Shown: positions 51,273-60,745 of the stretch, in pieces
How the letters are laid out: the number at the start of each line of letters is the position of its first letter
Position numbering within the stretch: position 1 is the stretch's first letter
Assembly: GCA_900771975.1 (NCBI GenBank)
Contig: CAAGPV010000090.1
Coordinates: forward strand, 1 to 64,000
Reading direction: 5' to 3'
Length of the DNA: 64,000 nucleotides
Source of the DNA: an uncultured Prevotella sp.
GTDB taxonomy: Bacteria; Bacteroidota; Bacteroidia; Bacteroidales; Bacteroidaceae
Notes under the pieces: generated by a model
Seen by the model: the letters and a program-made list of their open reading frames with translations, nothing else
Told to the model about the DNA's origin: nothing
Databases searched by the model: none
Position numbers and translations under genes: made by a program

Positions 51273-51280
51273 TACCTTTG
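51273..51280 (+). promoter_or_regulatory. -7 box of the rseC-rnf operon
   Basis: TACCTTTG fits the consensus and precedes the rseC ATG by 42 bases. The -33 element is not clear. Confidence 0.6.
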
Positions 51281-51322
51281 CAAATTGTAAAGTGGGCTTT
51301 GCAATTACTAACTTTGGAAGCA

Positions 51323-51739
51323 ATGGACAACAAAACAAGAACCGATGGCATTGTAGAAGCGGTGAATCCCGCAACTATCCGTGTTCGCATTCTTGACAAG
51401 CAAGAGTGTAAAGACTGTAAAGCTGCTGCAGCCTGCCATTCGTCCAATGGCAAGGGTAAAGTGGTGGAAGTGCCTGTAGAGGCAATATTGTCTTCATCAT
51501 ACAAGGTTGGTGACAGGGTCGTAGTGGGCACAACCACCAGTGTGGGGCTTCGTGCTGTGGCGTTAGGTTTTGGCTTGCCTTTAGCTTTGCTCCTTCTCTC
51601 CGTGGGCATCGTGTGGTCAACGCTTCATGACGATGCAGCAGCAGCGTTGGCGGGGTTGATTGTCCTTGTGCCTTATTACCTTATATTATATGTGTTGCGA
51701 GGTAAACTTCTCAAGGCTTTTAAGCTCGATATAGAATAA
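51323..51739 (+). CDS. rseC: RseC/MucC-like protein, SoxR-reducing system
   Basis: A 138-residue protein; the ATG giving MDNKTRTDGIVEAVNPATI fits family starts better than the upstream one. The N-terminal half has four cysteines (ECKDCKAAAACHS region near 29-41), and two membrane helices follow (about 70-90 and 98-120). In Bacteroidota it is the usual first gene of the rnf operon. RseC in enterobacteria works with an Rnf-like complex to reduce SoxR; here the target is unknown. Confidence 0.85.
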   Translation: MDNKTRTDGIVEAVNPATIRVRILDKQECKDCKAAAACHSSNGKGKVVEVPVEAILSSSYKVGDRVVVGTTTSVGLRAVALGFGLPLALLLLSVGIVWSTLHDDAAAALAGLIVLVPYYLILYVLRGKLLKAFKLDIE

Positions 51740-51772
51740 TTCTCTAAAACAAATACAAAAAATTAAAAGATT

Positions 51773-52681
51773 ATGGATTTTATCATTAGTGCGGTTCTCG
51801 TTCTTGGAGCCATTGCATTGGTTGCCTCTGTGGTGCTCTATGCTTGTTCCAAGAAGTTTGCCGTTGAGGAAGATCCACGTATTGATCAAGTGCTCGACGT
51901 GTTGCCTGGCGCCAATTGTGGCGGATGTGGCTTCGCGGGATGCTCTGCCATGGCCGATGCTTTGGTGAAAGCGTGCGACGCTGGGTCGATAGAGGGATTG
52001 CTTTGTCCTGTAGGAGGACAAGAAGTGATGAGCAAAGCTGCCGATTTGCTTGGCATGGCTGTTGCCAATTCTGAGCCTAAGGTAGCAGTGGTGCGTTGTA
52101 ACGGAACGTGCGAACACCGTCCGCGTCTCATCCAGTATGACGGTCTTGCCACGTGTGCTGCTGTCAATGCCACGGGCCAAGGCGAGACGGGTTGTGGTTT
52201 TGGATGTTTGGGTTGTGGCGATTGTGTCAACGCCTGTCAGTTTGATGCCATTCACATGAACCCCGAAACAGGCTTGCCTGAGGTAGACGAAGACAAGTGT
52301 GTGGCTTGTGGGGCCTGCTCGAAAGCATGTCCGCGTCACATCATCGAACTTCGCAAGAAAGGTCCTAAAGGCCGTCGCGTTTATGTGCAATGCGTCAACA
52401 AAGACAAGGGCGCAGTGGCCAAGAAGAGCTGCGAAGTTGCTTGCATCGGCTGCGGTAAATGCCAGAAAGTCTGCAAGTTTGATGCTATTACCATTGAAAA
52501 CAATGTTTCCTACATCGACCCCAACAAGTGCCGCATGTGTACCAAGTGTGTTGACGAATGTCCTACAGGGGCCATCGTCAAGGTGGGCTTCCCAGTCCGT
52601 AAACCCAAGCCGGCCGCTGAGGCAGCTCCTGCAAAAGCGTCCACTGAGCAAACAACTGTAAAAGAGGAGGAAAAGGCATGA
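51773..52681 (+). CDS. rnfB: Electron transport complex subunit RnfB
   Basis: A 302-residue iron-sulfur protein. An N-terminal helix anchors it to the membrane. A 4Fe-4S domain is formed by GANCGGCGFAGC (about 47-58) with one more cysteine near 77, followed by four ferredoxin-type clusters (CLGCGDCVNAC, CVACGACSKACP, CIGCGKCQKVC, CRMCTKCVDECP). The end is a Pro/Ala/Lys-rich tail. RnfB receives electrons from ferredoxin. It is the first structural gene and overlaps rnfC by 4 bases. Confidence 0.96.
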   Translation: MDFIISAVLVLGAIALVASVVLYACSKKFAVEEDPRIDQVLDVLPGANCGGCGFAGCSAMADALVKACDAGSIEGLLCPVGGQEVMSKAADLLGMAVANSEPKVAVVRCNGTCEHRPRLIQYDGLATCAAVNATGQGETGCGFGCLGCGDCVNACQFDAIHMNPETGLPEVDEDKCVACGACSKACPRHIIELRKKGPKGRRVYVQCVNKDKGAVAKKSCEVACIGCGKCQKVCKFDAITIENNVSYIDPNKCRMCTKCVDECPTGAIVKVGFPVRKPKPAAEAAPAKASTEQTTVKEEEKA

Positions 52682-54045
52682 AACTACATACATTTAGAAT
52701 AGGTGGTATCCACCCCGAAGAGAACAAGCTGACAGCCGAAGTGGCCACCAAGGTAGCTCCGCTGCCGCAAACAGCGGTCTTTCCGCTTTCCCAACACATT
52801 GGAGCTCCGGCTAAACCGGTTGTTCAAAAGGGCGACAAGGTAAAGGTGGGCACGTTGATTGCCGAAGCCGGAGGCTTTGTCAGTGCCCCCATCTATAGCT
52901 CCGTTTCGGGCACTGTGTTCAAGATTGACAACGTCATCGATGCTACAGGCTACCGCAAACCGGCCATTATTATTAAGGTGGAAGGAGACGAATGGGAAGA
53001 AACCATCGACCGTACTGACACTCTTGAAACCGTTGCTGCACATCCTGAGCTCACTCCTGAAGAGATTGTCGAGCGCATCAAGGTGGCAGGTGTGACGGGT
53101 ATGGGTGGCGCAGGCTTCCCAACCTTTATCAAACTGTGTCCTCCTCCCGGTGCCAAAGCCGAGTGTGTTATCATCAACGGTGTGGAGTGTGAACCTTACA
53201 TCACTGCCGACTACCGCCTCATGATGGAACACACCGACGAGATACTCGAAGGTTTGCGTCTGCTGATGAAGGCTGCAAAGGTAGATAAAGGCTATATTGG
53301 TATTGAAGACAACAAGCCTTTGGCCATAGAGGTGTTTGAAAAAGCCACTGCCGACGATTCGCAAATCACCATTGTTCCTTTGGCCAAGAAATATCCACAA
53401 GGTGGCGAGAAGCAGCTTGTTGACGCCGTTATACGTCGTCAGGTGCCCGCACCTCCCGCCATTCCGGTCAACGTTGGTGCCATCGTGCAGAACGTAGGAA
53501 CGGCTTTTGCCGTCTATCAGGCTGTCATGAAGCACAAGCCGCTTTTCGAACGCTACACGTCCGTCACCGGCAAGCAGGTCAACAGTCCTGGAAACTTTGT
53601 GGTACGCATGGGAACACCGTTCTCTCAGCTCATCGACAACTGTGGCGGACTGCCCGAAGGCGACAACAAGGTGCTCGCTGGTGGCCCTATGATGGGTAAA
53701 GCTGTGGCCAGTCTCGATGTTCCTGTTACCAAGGGAACCAACTCGGTCACCGTTCTCACCGGTGATGACGCTCACCGCAAGGCAGCACAACCCTGCATCC
53801 GTTGCGCCAAGTGTGTCTCTGTTTGTCCAATGGGACTGGAGCCTTACTTGCTGGCTACGCTCTCCGTGGCACAAGACTTCGAACGCCTCGAGGCCGAAGA
53901 CGTCACGTCGTGCATTGCCTGTGGTTCCTGCCAGTTCACGTGTCCGGCCCATCGGCCGTTGTTGGACAACATCGTTATAGGAAAAGGCAAGGTGATGGGC
54001 ATCATCAAGGCCCGCGCCATGAAAGCTAAACAAAACAATAAATAA
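52678..54045 (+). CDS. rnfC: Electron transport complex subunit RnfC
   Basis: A 455-residue peripheral subunit that exchanges electrons with NAD. It has an N-terminal barrel-sandwich domain (about 1-110), the NADH/FMN-binding region with VTGMGGAGFPTFIKL near 140 and IINGVECEPYIT near 163, and two ferredoxin-type clusters near the end (CIRCAKCVSVCP and CIACGSCQFTCP). Length and motifs are complete. It is translated from the ATGA overlap with rnfB. Confidence 0.97.
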   Translation: MKLHTFRIGGIHPEENKLTAEVATKVAPLPQTAVFPLSQHIGAPAKPVVQKGDKVKVGTLIAEAGGFVSAPIYSSVSGTVFKIDNVIDATGYRKPAIIIKVEGDEWEETIDRTDTLETVAAHPELTPEEIVERIKVAGVTGMGGAGFPTFIKLCPPPGAKAECVIINGVECEPYITADYRLMMEHTDEILEGLRLLMKAAKVDKGYIGIEDNKPLAIEVFEKATADDSQITIVPLAKKYPQGGEKQLVDAVIRRQVPAPPAIPVNVGAIVQNVGTAFAVYQAVMKHKPLFERYTSVTGKQVNSPGNFVVRMGTPFSQLIDNCGGLPEGDNKVLAGGPMMGKAVASLDVPVTKGTNSVTVLTGDDAHRKAAQPCIRCAKCVSVCPMGLEPYLLATLSVAQDFERLEAEDVTSCIACGSCQFTCPAHRPLLDNIVIGKGKVMGIIKARAMKAKQNNK

Positions 54046-54064
54046 ACTCAGAAAATAGATAGTA

Positions 54065-55066
54065 ATGGGACAACTCATCGTTTCTCTATCGCCACATACA
54101 CATGGTAAGGACAGCATAGAACGCAATATGTATGGCGTGATCGTGGCATTGCTGCCTGCCCTAATAGTATCGTTTTTGTATTTTGGCCTCGGCTCGGTAG
54201 TGGTAACGCTCACCAGTGTGGCTTCATGTATGTTCTTTGAATGGGCCATCACCAAGTATATGCTCAAACAAGAACCCTCTCTTTTGGATGGCTCTGCCGC
54301 AGTAACAGGTTTGTTGCTGGGCATGAACCTACCTTCCAACCTTCCCCTTTGGATTATCATCATCGGTGCATTGGTAGCCATCGGTGTTGCCAAGATGAGC
54401 TTTGGCGGTCTTGGCCACAATCCTTTCAATCCCGCTTTGGTGGGCCGTTGCTTCCTTTTGGTTAGCTTTCCCGCCCAGATGACGAGTTGGCCGGTCATCG
54501 GCGAACTCACCAACTACACCGATGCTACCACCGGTGCAACACCCTTGAGCGTGATGAAAGAAGCCATTAAGAGCTCCGATCCTTCTGTTTTGGAAAAACT
54601 CCCCGATGCTGTCACTTTGTTGTTGGGTAATCCAGCCAACGGCGCCGGTGCCGGAACGTTGGGCGAGGTGTGTGCATTGGCACTCATTGTCGGCCTTTGC
54701 TTCATGCTTTGGCGTAAGATCATCACCTGGCACATCCCTGTTTCCATCATCGCCACCGTGTTTGTCTTCTCGGCATTGCTTCATGCAGCCAACCCCGTCT
54801 ATGCCAATCCTGTGCAGGTCATCCTCTCGGGTGGACTAATGCTTGGTGCCATCTTCATGGCCACCGACTATGTTACCTCGCCTATGACCCACAAAGGCCA
54901 GCTCATCTATGGTGTTGCCATCGGCTTCCTCACTGTCGTTATCCGCAACTGGGGTAGCTATCCTGAAGGCATGTCGTTTGCCATTCTCATCATGAACGGC
55001 TTCACACCACTCATCAACCACTATGTCAAGCCGAAGCGGTTTGGCGAAGTATCAGCTAAAAAATAA
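54065..55066 (+). CDS. rnfD: Electron transport complex subunit RnfD
   Basis: A 333-residue membrane subunit with about nine to ten helices. The covalent FMN site is the TGATPL motif (about 156-161). FGGLGHNPFNPALVGR is a hallmark stretch near residue 113. It is 19 bases after rnfC. Confidence 0.95.
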   Translation: MGQLIVSLSPHTHGKDSIERNMYGVIVALLPALIVSFLYFGLGSVVVTLTSVASCMFFEWAITKYMLKQEPSLLDGSAAVTGLLLGMNLPSNLPLWIIIIGALVAIGVAKMSFGGLGHNPFNPALVGRCFLLVSFPAQMTSWPVIGELTNYTDATTGATPLSVMKEAIKSSDPSVLEKLPDAVTLLLGNPANGAGAGTLGEVCALALIVGLCFMLWRKIITWHIPVSIIATVFVFSALLHAANPVYANPVQVILSGGLMLGAIFMATDYVTSPMTHKGQLIYGVAIGFLTVVIRNWGSYPEGMSFAILIMNGFTPLINHYVKPKRFGEVSAKK

Positions 55067-55078
55067 GGAGGGAAACAA

Positions 55079-55675
55079 ATGGAAAAACTGAAAGATTCAT
55101 TACAGAATATGGTAGGCGTATTGGTTGGAGTGGCTGTCATTGTTGGCCTCGCCCTCGCTTATGTCAACCATCTCACCGAAGCTCCCATCAAGGAGAAGGC
55201 AGAACAAACCCTTGCCCAGGGCATCAAGGATGTCATGGGAACAACCGACCTGAAGGTAACTGACAACCAAACGGTTACACAAACCTTTGGAGGCAAGGAG
55301 GCTACGTTTGTTATCCACAAAACCGTAGACAACTCCGGCAAACCTCTTGGAGCCGCAGTGGAGAGCACCACAGGCGGTTTTGGTGGCGACCTCAAGGTGT
55401 TGGTAGGCTTTGACACCGAAGGCAAGATATTGGGATATACCATTCTTCAAACCTCCGAAACCCCAGGATTGGGAGCCAAGGCTGGCCAATGGTTCCAGAA
55501 AGACGGTAAGGGCAACATCATAGGCATGAGCCCCAAACAGGGTGAACTCACCGTCAAGAAAGACGGAGGCCAGGTAGATGCTATCACCGCTTCCACCATT
55601 ACGAGTCGCGCTTTCCTCAAAGCCGTCAATCAGGCATATAGCGTTTATTCACAAAAGACAACTGCTGAAAAATGA
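55079..55675 (+). CDS. rnfG: Electron transport complex subunit RnfG
   Basis: A 198-residue subunit with one N-terminal membrane helix (about 10-29) and a large domain outside. The covalent FMN attachment motif is STITS at 172-176, with Thr175 as the expected attachment residue. SETPGLGAKAG near 126 is typical. The last 4 bases overlap the rnfE start. Confidence 0.94.
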   Translation: MEKLKDSLQNMVGVLVGVAVIVGLALAYVNHLTEAPIKEKAEQTLAQGIKDVMGTTDLKVTDNQTVTQTFGGKEATFVIHKTVDNSGKPLGAAVESTTGGFGGDLKVLVGFDTEGKILGYTILQTSETPGLGAKAGQWFQKDGKGNIIGMSPKQGELTVKKDGGQVDAITASTITSRAFLKAVNQAYSVYSQKTTAEK

Positions 55676-56259
55676 AATACATAGATATTATCAAGAACGG
55701 ACTTGTCAAGGAAAACCCAACGTTTGTGTTGTTCCTTGGTATGTGTCCTACGCTTGCCACCACGACAAGCGCCATCAACGGCCTATCGATGGGCCTTGCC
55801 ACGATGGCTGTGCTCATTTGCACCAACTTTGTTATCTCGCTCATCAAGAATCTCACCCCTAACAAGGTGCACATTCCTGTATATATTGTGGTCATTGCAG
55901 CCTTCGTCACGGTCTTGCAGATGTTGATGTCGGCCTATGCTCCCCAGAGCATCAACGATGCCTTGGGCATTTACATTCCGCTGATTGTGGTCAACTGCAT
56001 TATTCTTGGCCGTGCCGAGTCGTTCGCCTGCAAGAATACGCCGTTGGCAAGTGTCTTCGATGGCATCGGCATTGGTTTGGGCTTTACTGTCGGACTGACC
56101 CTTTTGGGCTGCGTACGCGAACTGCTTGGAGCAGGTTCTCTCTTCGGAGTAGTGCTCCTTCCCGAAACTTACAACATTCTGTTGTTTGTCCTTCCTCCAG
56201 GTGCCTTCCTCACCTTGGGTTATCTGGTGGCTATTATCAACAAGTTTAAGAAAGCATAA
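55672..56259 (+). CDS. rnfE: Electron transport complex subunit RnfE
   Basis: A 195-residue integral membrane subunit with about six helices, beginning MKYIDIIKNGLVKENPTFVL. VQIPLI-type core sequences (YIPLIVVNCIILGRAESFA near 102) and a conserved cysteine in it are the mark of the RnfA/RnfE pair, which forms the membrane iron-sulfur site. It starts at an ATGA overlap with rnfG. Confidence 0.95.
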   Translation: MKYIDIIKNGLVKENPTFVLFLGMCPTLATTTSAINGLSMGLATMAVLICTNFVISLIKNLTPNKVHIPVYIVVIAAFVTVLQMLMSAYAPQSINDALGIYIPLIVVNCIILGRAESFACKNTPLASVFDGIGIGLGFTVGLTLLGCVRELLGAGSLFGVVLLPETYNILLFVLPPGAFLTLGYLVAIINKFKKA

Positions 56260-56261
56260 TT

Positions 56262-56864
56262 ATGGAATACCTCTTAATATTCATATCGGCGATATTTGTC
56301 AACAACATCGTCCTCTCCCAATTCTTGGGCATTTGCCCGTTCCTCGGTGTTTCCAAAAAGATAGACACTTCCATCGGAATGGGTGTTGCAGTGGCTTTTG
56401 TGCTCACGCTTGCCACGCTTGTAACCTTCCTTGTTCAGAAGTTTGTTCTCGATCCTTTCGGATTGGGCTATCTGCAGACGCTGGCTTTCATCTTGGTGAT
56501 AGCAGCTTTGGTGCAAATGGTTGAAATCATCCTGAAGAAGGTTTCGCCTGCCCTCTATCAGGCTTTGGGAATCTTCTTGCCCCTTATCACCACCAACTGT
56601 GCCGTGCTGGGCGTTGCCATCCTCGTCATCCAGCGCGACTACAACCTGTTAGAGAGCCTTGTCTATGCTTTCTCTACCGCAATCGGTTTTGCCGTAGCAT
56701 TGGTGGTTTTTGCTGGCATACGCGAACAGCTTGCCCTTGTTAAGATTCCCAAGGGAATGCAAGGCATGAGCATCGTGCTTGTCACAGCAGCCCTTCTCGC
56801 CCTTTCTTTCATGGGCTTCAGTGGCCTTGAGGGTGGATTGAAGGCATTGTTCGGATTAAGCTAA
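56262..56864 (+). CDS. rnfA: Electron transport complex subunit RnfA
   Basis: A 200-residue integral membrane subunit with six helices, beginning MEYLLIFISAIFVNNIVLSQ. FLPLITTNCAVLGVAI near residue 105 holds the cysteine shared with RnfE. It closes the six-gene order B-C-D-G-E-A, and a strong terminator follows. The complex couples ferredoxin:NAD+ electron flow to Na+ or H+ movement across the inner membrane. Confidence 0.96.
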   Translation: MEYLLIFISAIFVNNIVLSQFLGICPFLGVSKKIDTSIGMGVAVAFVLTLATLVTFLVQKFVLDPFGLGYLQTLAFILVIAALVQMVEIILKKVSPALYQALGIFLPLITTNCAVLGVAILVIQRDYNLLESLVYAFSTAIGFAVALVVFAGIREQLALVKIPKGMQGMSIVLVTAALLALSFMGFSGLEGGLKALFGLS

Positions 56865-56877
56865 CATCAAACCTATA

Positions 56878-56906
56878 CCACGGGAGAGTTTCTCTTCCGT
56901 GGTTTT
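56878..56906 (+). terminator. Terminator of the rnf operon
   Basis: CCACGGGAGAG and CTCTTCCGTGG form an 11-bp stem with one G-U and a TTT loop, followed by TTTT. It begins 14 bases past the rnfA stop and before galE. Confidence 0.85.
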
Positions 56907-56921
56907 AATATCAACTATCTT

Positions 56922-57959
56922 ATGAAACATACTATTCTTGTAACGGGTGGAACTGGATTTATAGGTTCGCACACCACGGTGGAGCTCATCGAAGCAGGTT
57001 ATGACGTAGTCATCGTTGACGACTTGTCCAACTCCAAGATTGAGGTGTTGGACGGTATAGAGAAGATTACTGGCGTTCGTCCAGCCTTCGAACAGGTAGA
57101 CCTCCGCGACAAACTGGCCACAGAAGAAGTCTTTAAAAAATATCCGAAGATAAGTGGCATCATCCACTTTGCAGCCTCAAAGGCAGTGGGAGAGAGTGTT
57201 CAGAAACCATTGCTTTATTATCGCAACAACATCACTTCTCTCATCAATCTGCTGGAACTCATGCCCCTCTACAAGGTGAAAGGCATCATCTTCTCTTCCA
57301 GTTGCACCGTCTACGGTCAGCCCAAACCTGAGAACTTGCCTGTCACCGAGACAGCACCTCACCAGAAAGCCACATCTCCTTACGGCAATACCAAGGAAAT
57401 CAACGAACAGATCATCTACGATTATATCCACAGTGGGGCTCCCATCAAGAGTGTTGTTCTTCGCTATTTCAACCCTATTGGTGCTCATCCGTCTGCCCTC
57501 ATCGGCGAGTTGCCGAACGGTGTGCCCAACAACCTCATCCCATACGTCACCCAAACAGCTATGGGCATACGCGAGCAGCTCACCATCTTCGGCAACGACT
57601 ATGACACCCCCGATGGTACCTGCATACGCGACTACATCTATGTGGTTGACCTGGCAAAGGCTCACGTAATGGCTATGGCCCGTGTTCTCGACCAAGACAC
57701 TGAGCCCATAGAGTATTTCAATATTGGTACTGGAAAGGGCAACTCCACTCTCGAAATTGTCGAAACCTTCGAGAAGGCCACTGGCGTAAAGCTCAACTGG
57801 AAGTACGGACCTCGCCGTGCTGGCGACATTGAGAAGATTTGGGGCGATTGCTCCAAAGCCAACAAGGTGCTGAAGTGGAAAGCCGAAACCCCATTGACCG
57901 ATGTTCTTGCCAGCGCATGGAAATGGCAACAGAAGTTGCGCGAGGACGGCGTAATGTAA
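56922..57959 (+). CDS. galE: UDP-glucose 4-epimerase
   Basis: A 345-residue short-chain dehydrogenase interconverting UDP-glucose and UDP-galactose. The NAD motif GGTGFIGS is at about 8-15, SSCTVYGQP near 125 and the catalytic YxxxK in SPYGNTKEINEQ. Family length is standard. It starts 16 bases after the rnf terminator and has no clear promoter box of its own, so read-through past the terminator is possible. Confidence 0.95.
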   Translation: MKHTILVTGGTGFIGSHTTVELIEAGYDVVIVDDLSNSKIEVLDGIEKITGVRPAFEQVDLRDKLATEEVFKKYPKISGIIHFAASKAVGESVQKPLLYYRNNITSLINLLELMPLYKVKGIIFSSSCTVYGQPKPENLPVTETAPHQKATSPYGNTKEINEQIIYDYIHSGAPIKSVVLRYFNPIGAHPSALIGELPNGVPNNLIPYVTQTAMGIREQLTIFGNDYDTPDGTCIRDYIYVVDLAKAHVMAMARVLDQDTEPIEYFNIGTGKGNSTLEIVETFEKATGVKLNWKYGPRRAGDIEKIWGDCSKANKVLKWKAETPLTDVLASAWKWQQKLREDGVM

Positions 57960-58004
57960 AACGGGCGTCTGCCAATCGGCAGACACCTTGTGTTTGTGTT
58001 GTTG

Positions 58005-58039
58005 TTATCCCCCGATGTGAATCGAGGGATAATTTTTTT
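58005..58039 (+). terminator. Terminator of galE
   Basis: TTATCCC pairs with GGGATAA and CGAT with ATCG, with one mismatch between, and the stem is followed by seven T. A weaker hairpin (GTCTGCC with GGCAGAC) lies just upstream at 57967-57984. Confidence 0.85.
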
Positions 58040-58082
58040 GCAATGCAATAAATAGCCGGTTTCTTCGTTATATAAGCACATT

Positions 58083-59531
58083 ATGAGAGTAGAGAAGTAC
58101 CTTTTCGCCCTGATGGCGGGCCTCGTCATGCTTTTTTCGGCCTGCCAAGACGATGACAGTTTCACAGTGTCACCACAATACACCCTTTCCTTTTCTTCAG
58201 ACACCATCAAGCTTGACACGGTGTTTTCACGTATTCCCACTGCCACCAAGACTATCTGGGTGTACAACCGCTCGGGCGATGGCATCAGATGTAGCAACAT
58301 CCGCCTTGAAAATGGCAACCAGACAGGTTTCCGCGTCAACGTAGACGGCATCTATCTTGGGGCGTCAACGGGCTTTCAGACCAGCGGTGTGGAGATACCC
58401 AACAAAGACTCTATACGCGTTTTTGTGGAACTCACCTCGCCAAACAACATGAAGGAAACGCCCACAAAACTGGAAGACAACCTTGTCTTCACCCTTGAGA
58501 GCGGCGTTCAGCAGAAAGTCAACATCAATGCCTATACATGGGATGCCACCATCCTGGACAGTCTGCACGTCAAGAGCGACACCACCATTTCCAGCACCAA
58601 GCCCATCGTCATACGCGGAGGCATCCGTGTAGACTCTGTCGCTACGCTCACCGTCACGGCAGGCACCACTCTCTATTTTGCCAACAAGGCAGGCATTGAC
58701 GTCTACGGACGACTCGTTGCTCAGGGCACAGCCCAACAGAACGTTGTTTTCCGTGGCGACCGCATCGACCACATGTTCGACTATTTGCCCTACGACCGTG
58801 TAAGTGGTCAATGGAAAGGTATACGCTTCCACCGTTCTTCCTACGACAACGACCTCAACTATGCTGATATCCATTCAGCCTATAATGGCGTTGTGTGCGA
58901 CTCTTCATCGGTGGAAAAACTCAAGCTCTCGCTCTATAACAGTGTCATACACAACTGTCAGGGCTATGGCCTGCAGTCAACGAGTTGCGTGGTGGACGTC
59001 TGGAACACACAAATCACCAATACCCTTGACGACTGTGCAGCCTTTTTCGGGGGAGGGGCCATGCTCCGCCATTGCACGCTTGCCCAGTTCTATCCCTTCG
59101 ACTCCAACCGCGGTGCAGCCCTCCGCTTCACCAACTACAGGGGAACAAGCAACATTCCGCTCTACCAGTTTGAAGTTTACAACACTCTCATCACCGGTTA
59201 TGCAGAAGACGTCATCATGGGAGACTTTAACAAGGAGACCACTGCCGACTACTATTTCGATCATTCCATCCTTCGTACCGTTCTTCCCGACACCGTAGAC
59301 ACTACCCGCTATGTTGGCGTGATATGGGAAAGCGTGAAGGATACAGCCAACGGTGGAGAAAAGAATTTTCTTGATATAGATGCCGACAAGCAATACTATG
59401 ACTTCCGGTTGGATTCACTTTCGCGGGCCGTCAACGCCGGAACAGTGCTTCCTCACGGCTATAGCGACTACGATCGGTTGGGCCTACGTCGTGACGACAA
59501 GCCGGATATCGGTGCCTACGAATACCAATAA
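58083..59531 (+). CDS. Right-handed beta-helix lipoprotein
   Basis: A 482-residue lipoprotein; the lipobox FSAC puts the lipid on cysteine 21. Residues about 30-170 form immunoglobulin-like strands; from about 185 on, repeated short turns (VYGRLVAQGTAQQNVVFRG, ADIHSAYNGVVCDSS, LYNSVIHNCQGYGLQS, EVYNTLITGYAEDVIMGD) fit a right-handed parallel beta-helix of the kind found in polysaccharide-binding or lyase proteins. The C-terminus (KPDIGAYEYQ) is the end often seen on such Bacteroidota proteins. Function is unknown. Confidence 0.82.
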   Translation: MRVEKYLFALMAGLVMLFSACQDDDSFTVSPQYTLSFSSDTIKLDTVFSRIPTATKTIWVYNRSGDGIRCSNIRLENGNQTGFRVNVDGIYLGASTGFQTSGVEIPNKDSIRVFVELTSPNNMKETPTKLEDNLVFTLESGVQQKVNINAYTWDATILDSLHVKSDTTISSTKPIVIRGGIRVDSVATLTVTAGTTLYFANKAGIDVYGRLVAQGTAQQNVVFRGDRIDHMFDYLPYDRVSGQWKGIRFHRSSYDNDLNYADIHSAYNGVVCDSSSVEKLKLSLYNSVIHNCQGYGLQSTSCVVDVWNTQITNTLDDCAAFFGGGAMLRHCTLAQFYPFDSNRGAALRFTNYRGTSNIPLYQFEVYNTLITGYAEDVIMGDFNKETTADYYFDHSILRTVLPDTVDTTRYVGVIWESVKDTANGGEKNFLDIDADKQYYDFRLDSLSRAVNAGTVLPHGYSDYDRLGLRRDDKPDIGAYEYQ

Positions 59532-59549
59532 CCCTAACACTAATGGCTT

Positions 59550-60029
59550 ATGAAGAAGATTAACCTTAATATTGTAATGGACTTTGTCCAACCAAACGAA
59601 CTCACTCCTGCCGATAGAGCACTCGTGGAGAAAGCCATCGAAGCCACCAACAACTCCTATGCCAAGTATAGCCACTTCTATGTGGGGGCTGCCTTGCGCC
59701 TTGAAGACGGGCAGATAGTCATAGGAGCCAACCAGGAAAATGCAGCTTTCCCTTCCGGACTGTGTGCCGAGCGTACCGCCATTTTCGCCGCTCAGGCCCA
59801 GCATCCTCAACTTGCCACCACCACGCTTGCCATTGCTGCCCGCAACGACAACGGCTTGATGGCCAAGCCAGTCAGTCCCTGTGGGGCTTGCCGCCAGGTA
59901 ATGCTCGAAATGGAAGACCGCTATCAGCGTCCTTTGCGCGTGTTGCTTTACGGCACCGAGGGCATCTATGTCATCCGTTCGGTAAAAGACTTGTTGCCAT
60001 TGACGTTTGTCGATGCCGATATGCACTAA
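59550..60029 (+). CDS. cdd: Cytidine deaminase
   Basis: A 159-residue zinc enzyme that deaminates cytidine and deoxycytidine. The first zinc ligand and catalytic Glu are in CAERTAIF, the other two ligands in SPCGACRQV. This is the short, homotetramer-type form. Its stop codon TAA overlaps the stop TAG of the convergent TPR gene by two bases. Confidence 0.94.
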   Translation: MKKINLNIVMDFVQPNELTPADRALVEKAIEATNNSYAKYSHFYVGAALRLEDGQIVIGANQENAAFPSGLCAERTAIFAAQAQHPQLATTTLAIAARNDNGLMAKPVSPCGACRQVMLEMEDRYQRPLRVLLYGTEGIYVIRSVKDLLPLTFVDADMH

Positions 60030-60745
60030 GGGGTAGAGGGCTTCCTGTTTTCTGTCAGACGGTTATGAAGGCGTAGCCACCAGAGCGAATCGGCCAACGC
60101 CACGGTGCGTTTTAGCGAGTCGGCATCGTGAGCACGCTGTTCGGCTTCTGCATAGGCCTTGCATCCTGTCATCATGTTTCTTATCTGTGTCCGTCGGGCC
60201 TTCACCTCGTTGCTGTCTCGGTAGAGGCGCAATAGCGAGTCGGCATCGGCATAACATCGGTAGGCTTCCGCCCATTGCTTCATAAACATCCGGCAAAGCC
60301 CTTGTCGGTAGCGCACGTCACCGCGTTCGTTGTTGTAGCACAGTGGGTAGACGAGGTTGTAGTAGTCAAGCGCTTTCGGGTAGTTTTTCAGCTGAAAGTA
60401 GCTTTCTCCTGCTGCATAGAAGTAGACGCTGCGCTCATGGGGAGCCAAAAGACCGAGTTGGGGTGTGGCCTTGTCAAAGTATTTCACGGCTTTCTTGTAG
60501 TCCCAGTCATAGTAATAGCACAAGCCTATGTAGGCTTTGTAGCGGTCGTTGAGTTGGTAGCGCTTGTCCAACTGTTGGAACAATAGGAGCGATTCGTGAT
60601 ATTTCCCGCATTTGAAATATTCTAACGCACGGCCCAACAGTTCGTTGTCGGGAATTTGCTGGGCGCTTGCCGTTCCCGAAAAGAACAGGAAAAACAACCC
60701 CAGCGTCCACACCTTATTATATATATATGCTCGCCAGTCTACCAT
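60026..60745 (-). CDS. Exported TPR protein
   Basis: A 239-residue protein with a hydrophobic N-terminus that looks like a signal peptide (LGLFFLFFSGTASAQ, cleavage near residue 29). Helical repeats of TPR type follow: LGRALEYFKCGKYHESLLLF, YIGLCYYYDWDYKKAVKYFD and AGESYFQLKNYPKALDYYNL. The C-terminal quarter is helical and rich in Ala, Asp and Arg. It is probably a periplasmic scaffold. Its 5' end overlaps the HPPK-like gene by 7 bases. Confidence 0.8.
   Translation of the reverse strand: MVDWRAYIYNKVWTLGLFFLFFSGTASAQQIPDNELLGRALEYFKCGKYHESLLLFQQLDKRYQLNDRYKAYIGLCYYYDWDYKKAVKYFDKATPQLGLLAPHERSVYFYAAGESYFQLKNYPKALDYYNLVYPLCYNNERGDVRYRQGLCRMFMKQWAEAYRCYADADSLLRLYRDSNEVKARRTQIRNMMTGCKAYAEAEQRAHDADSLKRTVALADSLWWLRLHNRLTENRKPSTP

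Noticed and set aside
52684..54513. A 609-codon open frame on the minus strand opposite rnfC and rnfD
   Set aside because: Rnf genes on the plus strand are complete and in standard order; the opposite frame has no domain.
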